A stretch of 64,000 nucleotides of DNA. It comes from Harringtonia aguacate (Eukaryota; Ascomycota; Sordariomycetes; Ophiostomatales; Ophiostomataceae). The translations under genes were made by a program, and so were the position numbers. Positions 22,131 through 32,331 of the stretch are shown piece by piece; the stretch's first letter is position 1, and each line of letters opens with the position of its first letter. The DNA lies in NCBI GenBank assembly GCA_014183095.1, contig JACCPH010000012.1, positions 383,933 to 447,932 on the forward strand, written 5' to 3'. Under the pieces are notes generated by a model. The model was not told the DNA's origin. It did not search any database and worked only from the letters and a program-made list of their open reading frames with translations.

Positions 22131-23270
22131 TCAACGGCGCTTCTTGGACTCGGCAGGGACAGCCGGGTCGTAGACGCGGTCGTCGGTGCCCTCGACTTCC
22201 TTGACCATGTCCTCCATGACCTTGGACTGCTGCTTCCACGTTTCCTTGTCGTTCTTGAGGTCCTTGTTGAACATTTCCGGCCCAGGCTTGCGGTAGCTGT
22301 TACCGAGGCGGTCCCACAGGGTGGTGTACTGGCCGTAGTTGTAGTTGAAAGCCAGGTGGTGGAGGCCGTGGCAAGCCGCACCGTTGATGATCGGGTTGTT
22401 GGAGACGTACTCGCCGTCGTGGATCAAAATGGTCCAGAAGTTGATGAAGATGAACAGACCCAGATACGCCCACTTCTGCAGGGGAATGAACATGGGGAAG
22501 ACGTGGTACGGCAGACTCTGGGCCCAGCCGTCCACAGGGTGGAACGCGTAGGAGGCGTAGGGGGTGGGCATGATCCACTTGTGGTGCGGCTTGTGCAGGT
22601 GCTTGTAGACGAGCGGGTGGTGCTCGCCACGGTGAATCAGGTAGACAAACATGTCTGTGAAGAAGATGAAGAAGGGAATCTGCAGAATGTCGTACCAGCG
22701 GCCGGGACCGTCGTTGGTGTGCTCGTACAGCTTGCCGTAGCCGAGGACCTCGGCCGTGAAGAAGGGCGCAGTCAACAGGGCCATGACGGGCATGGCGTTG
22801 CTGGCCTGCTGGATCTCGAGCCAGACCTGGTTCTTGAGATATTTGGGGTGCTCCATGATCTTCTTGTCGAAGATGAAAATGAAGGAGAGGGTCGAGAAGA
22901 AGAAGTAGGTGAAGAGGCCAAAGATCCTAGAGGGAAAGAAGAGGCAGGTCAGCTTGGGAGAACGTTGGGGAGAACGTCGGACGAGCCGGAAGGTTCGGAC
23001 TGATTGTCCTGCTCACCAGGTGATCATAAACAGAGAGAAGAACTGCCGAAACACATTGTCTCTCGGGAGAGCGCTCATGTAGGCAGCCTCGGTCGGCTCG
23101 AGCGTGAACAGAAAGCTGGTGGGCTTGTATGTCCAAGTCGACAGAGACTGGGCGGTCTCATTGTAGCCAATGCCAATGCTGGACAGCTGGGGTGCCAGCT
23201 TCGCAGGGAAGATGGAGGCATATGCGTAGTCGAACACATATGTGTCCATAATCTCGAGAGCGATATCCAT
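22131..23270 (-). CDS. erg3: Sterol C-5 desaturase (Erg3), with a frame conflict at the splice
   Basis: This ER membrane di-iron desaturase puts the C5 double bond into the ergosterol precursor. The exons are 23270-23017 and 22927-22131, with an 89-nt intron (GTGAGC donor, CTGAC branch site, TAG acceptor). Exon 1 ends FRQFFSLFMITW and exon 2 should resume IFGLFTYFFF. All three histidine boxes are present: HRGEHH, HKPHH and HGLHH (about residues 183, 196 and 271 of an expected 349). As written, however, the exons sum to 1051 nt. The acceptor is followed by GATCTTTTGGC, one T more than the frame needs, so the joined frame shifts right after the intron. A homopolymer error or strain mutation is likelier than a wrong gene model, since both flanks match the family closely. 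Confidence 0.85.
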
Positions 23271-24643
23271 GATGGCGGCTCTGAGAGGGAAAGGGGATGG
23301 AGGGGAGTGAGGTTGTGGTCAATTAGGTCTAATTGAGTTGGCCAAAAGGTCAGCAAAGAAGAGGAAATCAAAAAGAAAGGTGTGGGAGGGGGAAGGGGGT
23401 AGGATAATATATGAAAGGACAGGGGAGAGGTGAAGAAGCAGAAAAAAGAAGGGCACGCCGAAAGGCGGAGGGCACAGCTGAGGCGGTGGTGTGTGTACAA
23501 AATGGGAAGGCGCGGGATGCGATTTCAACTTTTTAGCACTTACCCCCTATCGTTTATCAGATTTGTTGGCTTGGCAGTGCAACTGCTTCGGCTTTAGCAG
23601 GAAAACCCGCGGGAAATCAATGCGCGGGCGCAACCCGCATGCACGAAATTTGGGGGTCTTGGGAGGGAATCTAGGGTCCCAATTGGCAGCACAGGTGATG
23701 GGCGGGCATGTGCTGGCGCCGCCAAAGGTTTAATTTGCGGAGAAACAACAGCAAAAAAAAATATGGAGAGGGGGGCGGCTCGGTGAAATTTGAGAGAGCA
23801 ATTGAGAGCAATTGAGAGCAATTGAGAGCAGCCTGAGACAAGCCGGCAAAAAGAAGTGCGAAGGAGAACAGAGAAGAAAAAGAGTCTCTAAAAAAGTCTC
23901 ACGAAAAAATGCACGGGCGCAGTGTATAAGCAAAGAGGATGAGGGGGGAGACACAAGCCGGGAGCTCTCGTAAAACAGCGCCGGCACATCCCATTATATA
24001 CGAAGATATACAAAGGCCTATGTCCATGACAAAACGGCGCTTTTAGGGGGCGGCAAGAGGCGGTCAGGGCCTGTAAAATCAGACGACGTTGCTAAGAGGG
24101 CAAGTCGGGGTGCCAATCTGCTCTTATTCGTACTCGTACTCGTAGACGACAAACTTACGGACCAAATAGCGCCTGACCCCAACAAAAGCCGCCGATTCGC
24201 TGGACGGCCAGCCGGATGGTCGAGATTCCGATGCGCCCAAAACGAAGAGTGCGCGGTGGGAAATGGCGTGTTGCCGGGACGAGCAAGACCGTTTGGAGTG
24301 GGTCCGCCATTAAAAAGGTGGACATCCGGTGAATCAGGTCATTTTAAAAAATGCCCACGCATGCCTCAAGCCGTTAACGGGGGGCGGAAGATGCCCGTAG
24401 ATGCATATATAATCATGTATACAAATTTGTTCACCACCCCAGACTCGCTCTCATCGGGCGGAGTCTCTGCACTCCAAACTCCGGCGCGTCCGCGTCTCGC
24501 CTGTTTGGTATAGGCACGAGCTTCGCTGCATGTACGAAAACGAGTACGAATACGGCACACGAGAACGGCTACCAGGGGGAAACCTCGTTTCCTGTTTTCC
24601 GCTTCTGCTTCCGCTTCTGCTTCCTCTCCTCTCCTCCCCCTCC
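23271..24643. promoter_or_regulatory. erg3 promoter region and ustYa 3' flank
   Basis: This is 1.37 kb upstream of erg3. A 10-bp unit, ATTGAGAGCA, is repeated three times in tandem at 23801-23830, with a diverged copy just before. A doubled octamer (TACTCGTACTCGTA) lies at 24131-24144. Minus-strand pyrimidine-rich leader sequence runs through about 23280-23480. No gene is supported. Confidence 0.5.
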
Positions 24644-25679
24644 TCATACGTTGTGGTCCATGGCGACGGTGTGCTCGACCGCCCACGCCCGCACTGCTTC
24701 GAAATTGCGGCATGTGTGCAGCGTGTTGAAGTCGGGCCAGTAGTCGTCGTCGGCGAAGCCATACTCTGGGAACAGCTTGAACGTGAAGACGCCAATGTCG
24801 CTCTGGCACATGAGGTTGGTCCGCAGGGTCTCGATGCAGTGGTCTAGGCCACGAGTCAGCCCGGCCATGACGGATACATGACGGATGCATGACGGATGCA
24901 TGACGGATGCATGACGGAGGCAGCAGCAAGCAGCAAACAGCACTTACCAACATGGGCCTGCAGAGCCTTTGAACTGCCGGGGTCGCCCACGTCGCCGCCG
25001 TGGAACTGGTAGTAGTCCTTGTACACCGTCTGCCGGATCAGGTTGAGGCAGTGCAGCTGGTGAAACACCTCTAATGCAGCCCGATAACCAACCTCGCCGG
25101 TCTTGGGGTGCGTAATCTTGAGCGAGTTCTTCGGCAGTCCGAGGCGGTCCAGCTCCTCCTCGGAGATCATCTGATCGCCGACTGTGTTGTGCGTATTGGT
25201 TAGCAGGCGAGGTAATACGGGCTTGCTGCTATCAAAGAAGGTGTGCATACTGTCGTTGGCAATGTAGTCCCATGCCAGGTCTACTTCAGGCCCGTAACCC
25301 ACAAAGGGTCCCTCGACAATAGGCGTCAGGTTTGTGTACCGAGTTGTCGCGTACTTGGCGGCAGCTTGGGCGGGTGCTGGGAAGAGGTGTCAGCAGCTCG
25401 AGGCAATGACGGCGGTGCCGATAGCTTACAGTATGACGAATAGAGCTTGGTGTATGTCAGGTCGGACGGCTTTTCGCTCTGGACGCAGTAGGCCAGCGCG
25501 AAGAGGGTGACAGAGGCGGACAGCAGCACGGCATGGGCAAGCCACATCCAGTGCTTGGCCAGGCTGCTGCGGATGTTGGGGACAAGGTCATCGCGGGAGT
25601 CGATACTCAGCGAGCGCGCCAGGAAGGGCGTCGTGTCCTTTTCCTCGTCCAGCGAGACGGGCCGGTAGACCTTGGACAT
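24644..25679 (-). CDS. UstYa-family (DUF3328) oxidase-like protein
   Basis: This membrane-anchored protein belongs to the DUF3328/UstYa family, whose characterised members oxidatively cyclise fungal ribosomal peptides (ustiloxin, phomopsin and similar); some act in other pathways. The three exons in reading order are 25679-25430, 25376-24948 and 24843-24644, giving 292 aa. A cytosolic Ser/Arg/Asp-rich N-terminus is followed by one TM helix (about 44-66). The two signature motifs, HQLHC at 189-193 and HVDHC at 225-229, are both intact; the second is created by the splice across 24844-24947. The C-terminus has the family FxxFPEYGF-like stretch and a final WAVEHTVAMDHNV. The size is normal for the family. 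No tyrosinase, methyltransferase, S41 peptidase or second UstY gene lies nearby. The divergent neighbour 2.4 kb away is the secreted repeat protein at 28117. Confidence 0.88.
24866..24920. repeat. 11-bp tandem repeat in ustYa intron 2
   Basis: Five head-to-tail copies of an 11-bp unit (CATGACGGATG and close variants) fill half of the 104-nt intron. They sit between donor and branch region and do not touch the splice sites. Confidence 0.9.
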
Positions 25680-28116
25680 GACGAATGAAGATTACGGGGA
25701 AAGAGCCAGCTCGAGAGGGGGCAATTAGAAAGCAGCCGGTGCTGTAGAAAAAGGGCATCCGTAGACGGCAGGTTGGGGGGAAACGAAGAGAGGGGGAGAG
25801 GAGAGAGGACGGTGAAGAAGAGGGTAGACGGGTGAGAGGAGAGGAGGAAGAGCGAGGAGGAAAGAGGGAAGAGGAAAGACAAAGCGGTGCAGCGTCTGAG
25901 ACGGAGGGCAAAATGAGAAACGAGACGTGAAGCTGAGAAAGAAGCAGGAGGAAAGGCAAAGGGAGTGAGCAACAGATCAGGATGATCACGGCTGGGCATC
26001 ACATCTCGGCGTTGCCTACAGGAAAGGCGAAGCGAACAAGACAAGCAGAGAGAGGACATCAAAACAGGAAACGAAGGCTGCCCTCTGTGGCCCAGCCGCC
26101 GTGGCCAGGATGGGGAACCCCGAGCTGAAGCCAAATACGAAACGTTTGATGTTCACAGCTCAGAAACCTAAACCCAATAGCATGGCTGGGTGGGGCAGCC
26201 TGGGGATGACTCGCTGGCCAGTGGCATTTCATTGAAGTCGCGGGGGACAGCTGCTGCTTCTTGGGGGACCTGCCTCCCGTCTCCCCGCGCAGGAGGACCA
26301 ATGGCAAGAGCCGCGATGCTGTTTGCCGGCGTTTCTCTGCCGTCGCACTGGGCAGGCCATTGTTTGATGGCCCCCAAGCCAATGTCACATCAGTGTCATC
26401 AGTGTCATAGAGCCTGGACGAGGCGGACAGCCCCTAATTGGCCCGGCGGCTCTGAAACTGGCTGGACAAGGCGTCATGGCCGGTCTGGCCAGACCTCGCC
26501 CATCTGGGGTGTCACCCAACTGCCGCCGAGACCGGGACGGGCATTGGCCAACTGCAGACTAGCGTGTTACAGGCGCCGGCAAACAGACCTCACCGTAGCA
26601 GCGCAGGCATGGCGGCATGCCAAACCCCCCGTCCTCTGGCAAGTCCTTGCGAGTATGATGCGAAGCGATCGTCTCGCTCCCTCCGATCCTATGCCTTGAC
26701 CCTGCTCTTTGCTCTCTTCCTTCGCCAACTCTTGCTTGTCTCTCCATTTGCTCCCCCTTCCCTCTTCCTGTCCCGCCTTCCCCCTTTTTTTACCCCGGTT
26801 TCTCCAGATCTATATTGAGCCTGTCCTCGAGCCGCCTTGCCCTTCCGATGTGTTTTATCTTCGTGACATTGCAAACAGAGACGCCGTCATGCGGGTTTGG
26901 CGGGAGCAAATCAAGTCAGACCCAGTGGACATCTGTGCTTTTTTTGGCTTTTGGCTTTTGGCTTTCCCCACAAAACGAATCGCACCCTGTTTTTGCACAA
27001 ATCCGATGCTTTAGCTAATCACATTTCAATATCCCTCCCTGCTCCCATCTTCACCTCTCGCCTCTCCCCCCTTCAGCAAGGGACTCACTCTCTTCATGCC
27101 GTTGATGTTTTTTTTTCTTCCTCGTGATGTGATTACGTCTCTTCATTTGACATGCCTTGCATGTCTATGCCGAGCAATTTCCTGACTCGCCTCACACATC
27201 CAACGTCGGCAAGTGTAAGCGGCATCAATGAGCGACGAAGATCTGTCAATCGTAGACGTCAAAACAGTGGTAAGAGTTCCAGGAACAGAATCAAGCCAAG
27301 CAAGACAAACCAGCCAAATCAAGTAAGATGTATACTCTCTGTGTCCATCACACGCTTCTGTGCGATAATGGCGACTTTGAATCCATGAGACACGAGTAGG
27401 GTCTTCCCGCAGTCTCCTCCCAAATGTGATACCCCACCGGCACTTCTTCTCTCCCCCTGAATCCGAAAAACAAGGTTGTTGAGGTGTCAAGCTTTCGCTA
27501 GCAAGAACTTGGACCTCAGGCAGTCAATGGACCTGCCGGTCACCCCCGTCATGATACAGGTCTCGGCTCCACAGACAAGTTTGAATTTCATCTTGTCGAC
27601 CGCACCATCCAGAGCCCCGTCTATTTTTTGACTTTGACCCCTCTGATTCGTCCTCACCCATCCACCTCCTGGACCTGGGGTTGTTCGGTAAAGAAGGTTC
27701 CCGTTGGCAAAGCTTGTCGTCTGTCTGAGTTGGGGCAGGCCATGAGGGATATTCTTGTCCGGTCTCTCTCCCTCGGGGATGTCTTGCCTGCCGGTTCTCG
27801 TCTCCCTGCAATCGGTCCTGTATATATTGTCCAACTTCAGTCTTCCCACACCTTGTCTGGGTTGTGCATTCTCTTCATCGGCAAGATTCTTGTGTTGAAC
27901 TCGAGATTCTTGTTCCTTCTTCGTTTCTCTCTTGCATTTATTTCTTTCATTTTTGCAGCCAGCTCTCCATTTTCACGTTCCAAGCTGAACATATTTGTAT
28001 TCCAGCTGCTGGACAGCAATCTTTCTCTTATTTGCTCACTCTCTCTGCCCCTTAAAACACAAAACAAACACGCGCAAACCTTCTCACCATCCCGGTATCT
28101 TTTTTGCACCGCCAAG
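25680..28116. other. 2.4-kb divergent intergenic region, ustYa / repeat-protein gene
   Basis: No frame here matches a known family. Near ustYa the minus strand is a C/T-rich leader (about 25690-25990). Near the repeat-protein gene there is a good TATA box, TATATAT, at 27821-27827, about 290 bp before its ATG, followed by a pyrimidine-rich leader. The middle (26000-27500) is ordinary mixed sequence, and short frames in it are unsupported. Confidence 0.5.
27821..27827 (+). promoter_or_regulatory. TATA box candidate for the repeat-protein gene
   Basis: TATATAT stands in GC-richer surroundings about 290 bp upstream of the start codon at 28117. The C/T-rich stretch after it would form a leader of roughly 260 nt. 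The position suggests a strongly driven gene. Confidence 0.4.
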
Positions 28117-29433
28117 ATGCACTCTCCCTCCGTTGTCCAACTGGTCCTCGGCGGCCTTGCTGCCTCTTCAGCCGTGGCTGCCCACAACTCTCGGGCTGGT
28201 GCCACAGCTCTGACAGTCCAGAGCCTGTCGACGTTTCTTTCCCTCACCGGATCGGTCGTCATGGCCGTCCCGATGATGCACGAGGTTGACACACGTGAAC
28301 CTCACCATGCCGGCAAGAAGACCAACAAAAACAACAAAGCCCGTGACGAGAGCGAGCTCGAAGACCGGGACGAGACACTGGAGGACCGTGATACGGTCCT
28401 GGAAGCTCGCGAGCCTCATCATGCTGGCCGTAAGACCAATACCGGCAATGCCAACGCAGCCAATGCTGCCAATGCTGCCAATGCTGCCACTGCAAACAAC
28501 AACGCGGCCAATGCGAATAATAATGCCAATGCCAATGCCAACAATGCCAATGCCAACAACGCAGCGAATGCTAACGCCAATGCGAACAACAACAATGCCA
28601 ATGCGAACAACGCAGCGAATGCTAATGCCAATGCCAACCCCAATGCAAACGCCAATGCAAACGCCAATGCAAACGCCAATAACAACAATGCCAACGCCAA
28701 TGCCAATGCTGCCAATACCAACACTGCGGCGACGACAAAGGCTGGCAAGGCTGGCAAGAAGAATGCCACTGCTGCTGCTGTCGCTGCTCGTGACGAGGAG
28801 TTTTTCCTGGACACGCGCGAACCCCATCATGCTGGCCGCAAGACCAACAAGAACAACAAGGCTCGTGATGTGGAAGTTCTTGAGGACCGGGACGACGTCC
28901 TTGAAGACCGCGATGTGGTGCTCGAAGACCACGACGAGACTCTGGAAGACCGCGACGAGACCCTGGAAGACCGCGACGTGGTACTGGAAGCCCGCGAGCC
29001 TCACCACGCTGGACGCAAGACTAACGGCAATGCCAATGCCGCCAATGCCAACGCGGCTTCAACGACAAAGGCCAGCAAAGGGAGCAAGAAGAACGCCACC
29101 GCTGCCGCCGTCAATGCCCGGGACGAGGAATTCTTCCTGGACACGCGTGAGCCGCATCATGCTGGCCGCAAAACCAACAAGAACAACAAGGCTCGCGATG
29201 AGACTGTCGAGGTCCGCGATGAGACCGTGGAAGCTCGTGATGAGACCGTCGAGGCTCGTGATGAGACCATCGAGGCTCGCGACGAGACCGTCGAGGCTCG
29301 CGAGCCACACCACGCTGGGCGCAAGACCAACAAGAACAACAAAGCGCGCGATGAGGCTATCGAGGCCCGCGATGAGACCGTGGAAGCTCGCGAGCCGCAC
29401 CATGCAGGCCGAAAGACCAACAAGAACAACTGA
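28117..29433 (+). CDS. Secreted repeat protein, candidate peptide (RiPP or kexin-processed) precursor
   Basis: This is a single-exon gene of 438 aa. The ATG at 28117 has a good context (CCAAG-ATG) and starts a signal peptide, MHSPSVVQLVLGGLAASSAV, with a likely cut near residue 22. Seven copies of EPHHAG(R/K)KTN start at about residues 61, 99, 235, 294, 345, 395 and 426, each directly after Arg (TR or AR). Five continue KNN and four of these KARD. Between them lie acidic seven-residue repeats of the RDETVEA / RDETLED type and a long Asn-Ala tract (about 110-200). A larger block with KKNATAAAV and RDEEFFLDTR is duplicated. The layout resembles a multi-copy peptide precursor with RK/KK processing sites; the ustYa gene upstream would fit a RiPP. 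Against this, the core lacks Tyr/Trp/Phe and no Lys-Arg site exists. A His-rich metal-binding or wall protein is an alternative. I recognise no named family. Confidence 0.8.
   Translation: MHSPSVVQLVLGGLAASSAVAAHNSRAGATALTVQSLSTFLSLTGSVVMAVPMMHEVDTREPHHAGKKTNKNNKARDESELEDRDETLEDRDTVLEAREPHHAGRKTNTGNANAANAANAANAATANNNAANANNNANANANNANANNAANANANANNNNANANNAANANANANPNANANANANANANNNNANANANAANTNTAATTKAGKAGKKNATAAAVAARDEEFFLDTREPHHAGRKTNKNNKARDVEVLEDRDDVLEDRDVVLEDHDETLEDRDETLEDRDVVLEAREPHHAGRKTNGNANAANANAASTTKASKGSKKNATAAAVNARDEEFFLDTREPHHAGRKTNKNNKARDETVEVRDETVEARDETVEARDETIEARDETVEAREPHHAGRKTNKNNKARDEAIEARDETVEAREPHHAGRKTNKNN
28441..28730 (+). repeat. Asn-Ala coding low-complexity tract
   Basis: About 290 bp of AAC/AAT and GCC/GCA codons code a nearly pure Asn-Ala region in the secreted repeat protein. 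Synonymous codons vary between units, so it is not a fresh simple-repeat expansion. Confidence 0.85.
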
Positions 29434-32331
29434 ATAGGTAATAATTTTCGCGGCGGCTGTCTGATAAATGCTAGACAGACCTTTTCATGTCTGCGTGTCT
29501 GAGACAGGCTGCTTGGTTTGTCTCACCTTGTCTCCCACGTCCCGGGTATTGTCTGCAGGTCGAGACCGCACCTTGGGAGGGAGGAGGGAGGGTATTACTG
29601 GGACAGGACAGGGGCTTCAGGGCCGCGTTTGCTTTTTTTTTTATTTTACTTCTTCTCTTTTTCTTCTTTCCTTCTTTCTGCGCGCATCCCATAATTTCTA
29701 ACAGTCTAAAATACCATCCAGGCTGGACTGGCTGGGAAGGCGCGATTTGCGTTCCAGGTGCCAGATCCACGTGACTTTCTGACTGGATTTTCTATTTGTG
29801 TTCCTCTGCGATTGGCAAAAATGGCAGCCTTGCTGCTCTCACGGCAGCACACTGTTAGATCTATCCTCTCTGCTCGTAGATCCCGCGTCGCACTGCTGGC
29901 TGCTCGGAGCTAGACCGCACGCGCCCTTCTGACGAGGAATTGGGTTCCCCTGTCTCAGTTCAGCCCGTCGCAAGATTCGGTGCGCCAAAAAAGAAAGCAA
30001 TATTGATTCATGTGAGCAGAGCTGCAATTTCCTGACCGCACGTGTGATCCTAGAGACTGTTGGCCGCTAGAGGCCTGGGCCAAAGCAAGACGAGCACTCG
30101 ATGGCTCGTCTATTGCTACTGCTAGCTGTTAGTGGCTCTGTCCAGTATCGATCCAGCCAGTCAGGGAGGTTCTTTTGTTTCTTCTTTTTGGGTGTCGATC
30201 GATTCGATCGCTCCCTGTCGAAATCGAGCAAATTGCGGTCTCTTTGCCACGAATTGTGGCCTCCTGCCGTGCCCTTGTCATGTGCAAATCTTCTTGCGCA
30301 AAGCGCGTGCAGCTCGCCTCTGCACGGGCTGTGACTCGTATCATCCCGGTATTACTCGTACCTCGTACGGTCGCCGTATATATTACTTCATATTTGCCCT
30401 TGGGTAAGGCAAAAAATACCCGCACAGTATGAGCATGGACGCGCTGGGAGCGCGCTAGAACTTGTTGGGCGGCTTTCTCCGCGCCCTGTAATTGTAGCTG
30501 TACCCGTACAAATACTCGTACACCGTACGCCGTACCGTACGAGATGCGCAGACGGTCGACCCGGTCGACGCTTCAGGTCCACCAGCCCCAACCCCTGACC
30601 GACAACCTGTCGGCGCCACGCGAAACCGCCCCAGACCTTTTTGTCGCCTTCTATGATCCACTCCCACAGGGATCACACAGACATGCAGCTGCAGCGCAGT
30701 GTGGCACTGCTCGTGGCACGCAGTGCTTTTCTTGTGCCATGCATGCAGGTAGCAGCCTTGTAAAGTATGTACTCGTACATACGAGTAGGCGGGATGTCCC
30801 CTCGTGCTCACCTGACTGCGGGTAGTCCATGTATGATAGATAGTCCATGGTGAAACTGCGAGTACTCGTAGGATGCGGACGCACTTCTGCCCAGGTTGCA
30901 TTTGTTATTTGTATCGTGCACGCGCAAAACCCCTCACAGCGGCAGGGCTCGCTTACGGAGCAGTGCCGCCGGTGTAATGCTATGTGCTCTGTATTTGTAC
31001 TCGTGCCTGCCAGCAGGATCCTGTACTCGTTACTCGTACAATTACCTACCTGGAACACACGTACAAGCACCAAAAATACAAGGGTACATTGCAGACCGTG
31101 ACACAGACTACACTGGGCGGTCCAGATTTTATGGCGTCTGATTCCCGGTGGTCCTCCCCTCCCTCTCCTCCCCCCCCCCCCCCCCAACCCCTAATGCGAG
31201 GAACCTTCAAAGCTAAGACGCCTGGAGGCGCGCCATGCCAGTGGACTTGGCCACCCCCCACTGGCCGCCCTAGCACAGATAAAAAGTGGACCGTTTGATC
31301 CCGGCCTGAACACCGCAGCCCCCACTTGGCGCCATTTCGAACGAGAAGCAGCAAGAGCGATGGCGCTAAATAGATAAATTCGAATAAATTCGATAAATTC
31401 CTTATTCCGCGTCGAATGCCTGCCGCCCGTAACGGGAAATGGTAAATTGGGGAGCGGAGGTCCAGAAAAACGCCCTTGGCTGGTCCCCATCGTAACATTA
31501 CCCACCAACAGGCAACAGCTCACTGTTCGCCCTTCACCCCCCCCTGCGCGCGTGCAGCGCCCGCCTTGTTGCAGGCCGTCCCTTCCTCGGATCTATTTTC
31601 CAGAACAGAGAGGCCTGTAAAATAACATGAATAATCGATAAAATAGCCACCGCTAGCCGAAAACAGGAGCATTATCACAAGCGGCCGACTCGGTCTAACC
31701 AAAACGCCAACCCCAGCCTCTTGATTCTCCCCCTCCCTCTCAAAACACGACAGCTTTACCTTCCTGTCCCTTCCGCCCACCGTTCCTGCCCAAACAAGGT
31801 CCATCGCCATAGGGAAAAAAAAAAATCCTTAGTATTTTTTGACAGTCCTTCTCTTCCCACTACCAAAACCTCCACCTTTAAAACTACAAACTCGTCGACT
31901 CCCTATTCTATTTTTTCTTCATCAACACCGCCGCCATCATCATCACGACCATCGCCTCTGTTGCGCTCCGCATCAGATTTCCCTTCTCTTCTCCCTTCTC
32001 CCTCCCCCTTTCTTTTCTTCCTTCTCTTCCGCCCTGCCATTGATTGTCGTGGTCAGCCGGCTGCTGGCGTCACGTCTTGGTTCCTGCAACTTTTTTTTGT
32101 CGCTCATCCTTGCTCGCCTTTGCCGACGACATCACCCACTCCTTTTGCACAATTCGAGCGCCGGCCTCTGCCACCCTTGTTGACTAGCGGCCTGTTTCGC
32201 GTCATTTTGGGGCGTCTCCGTTTCTCTTCCGATCTTCAGCATTGTGCGCGGCTTTTGGGAAGCACAGCTGCCAAAGACACGTCAACATCCTCTCCCCCCC
32301 CGGTCAGCATCTAGCGACTCCTGTGTCCATC
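29434..32331. other. 2.9-kb intergenic region upstream of rco-1
   Basis: No gene is supported. The stretch 30350-31040 is unusual: it holds six TACTCGTA/TACGAGTA octamers (30353, 30513, 30770, 30780, 30863 and 31031) plus partial copies. A three-fold ATAAATTCGA-like repeat lies at 31371-31400 and a poly-C run near 31171-31185. From about 31700 the plus strand becomes the pyrimidine-rich leader of rco-1, which seems to have a long 5' UTR, as expected for a Tup1-type regulator. Confidence 0.55.

Noticed and set aside
28168..29007. 279-codon minus frame opposite the repeat protein
   Set aside because: It arises because the repeat units lack stops on both strands; no ATG-plus-signal logic and no family.
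28117..29433. Alpha-factor-type mating pheromone precursor
   Set aside because: Known Sordariomycete alpha pheromones have short Trp/Cys-rich cores (WCxxxGQxCW type) between Lys-Arg sites; neither feature is present.
28117..29433. Animal-like C-terminal amidation signal (Gly followed by RK/KK)
   Set aside because: The G-R-K pattern fits amidation in animals, but fungi are not known to use that enzyme generally; kept only as a curiosity.
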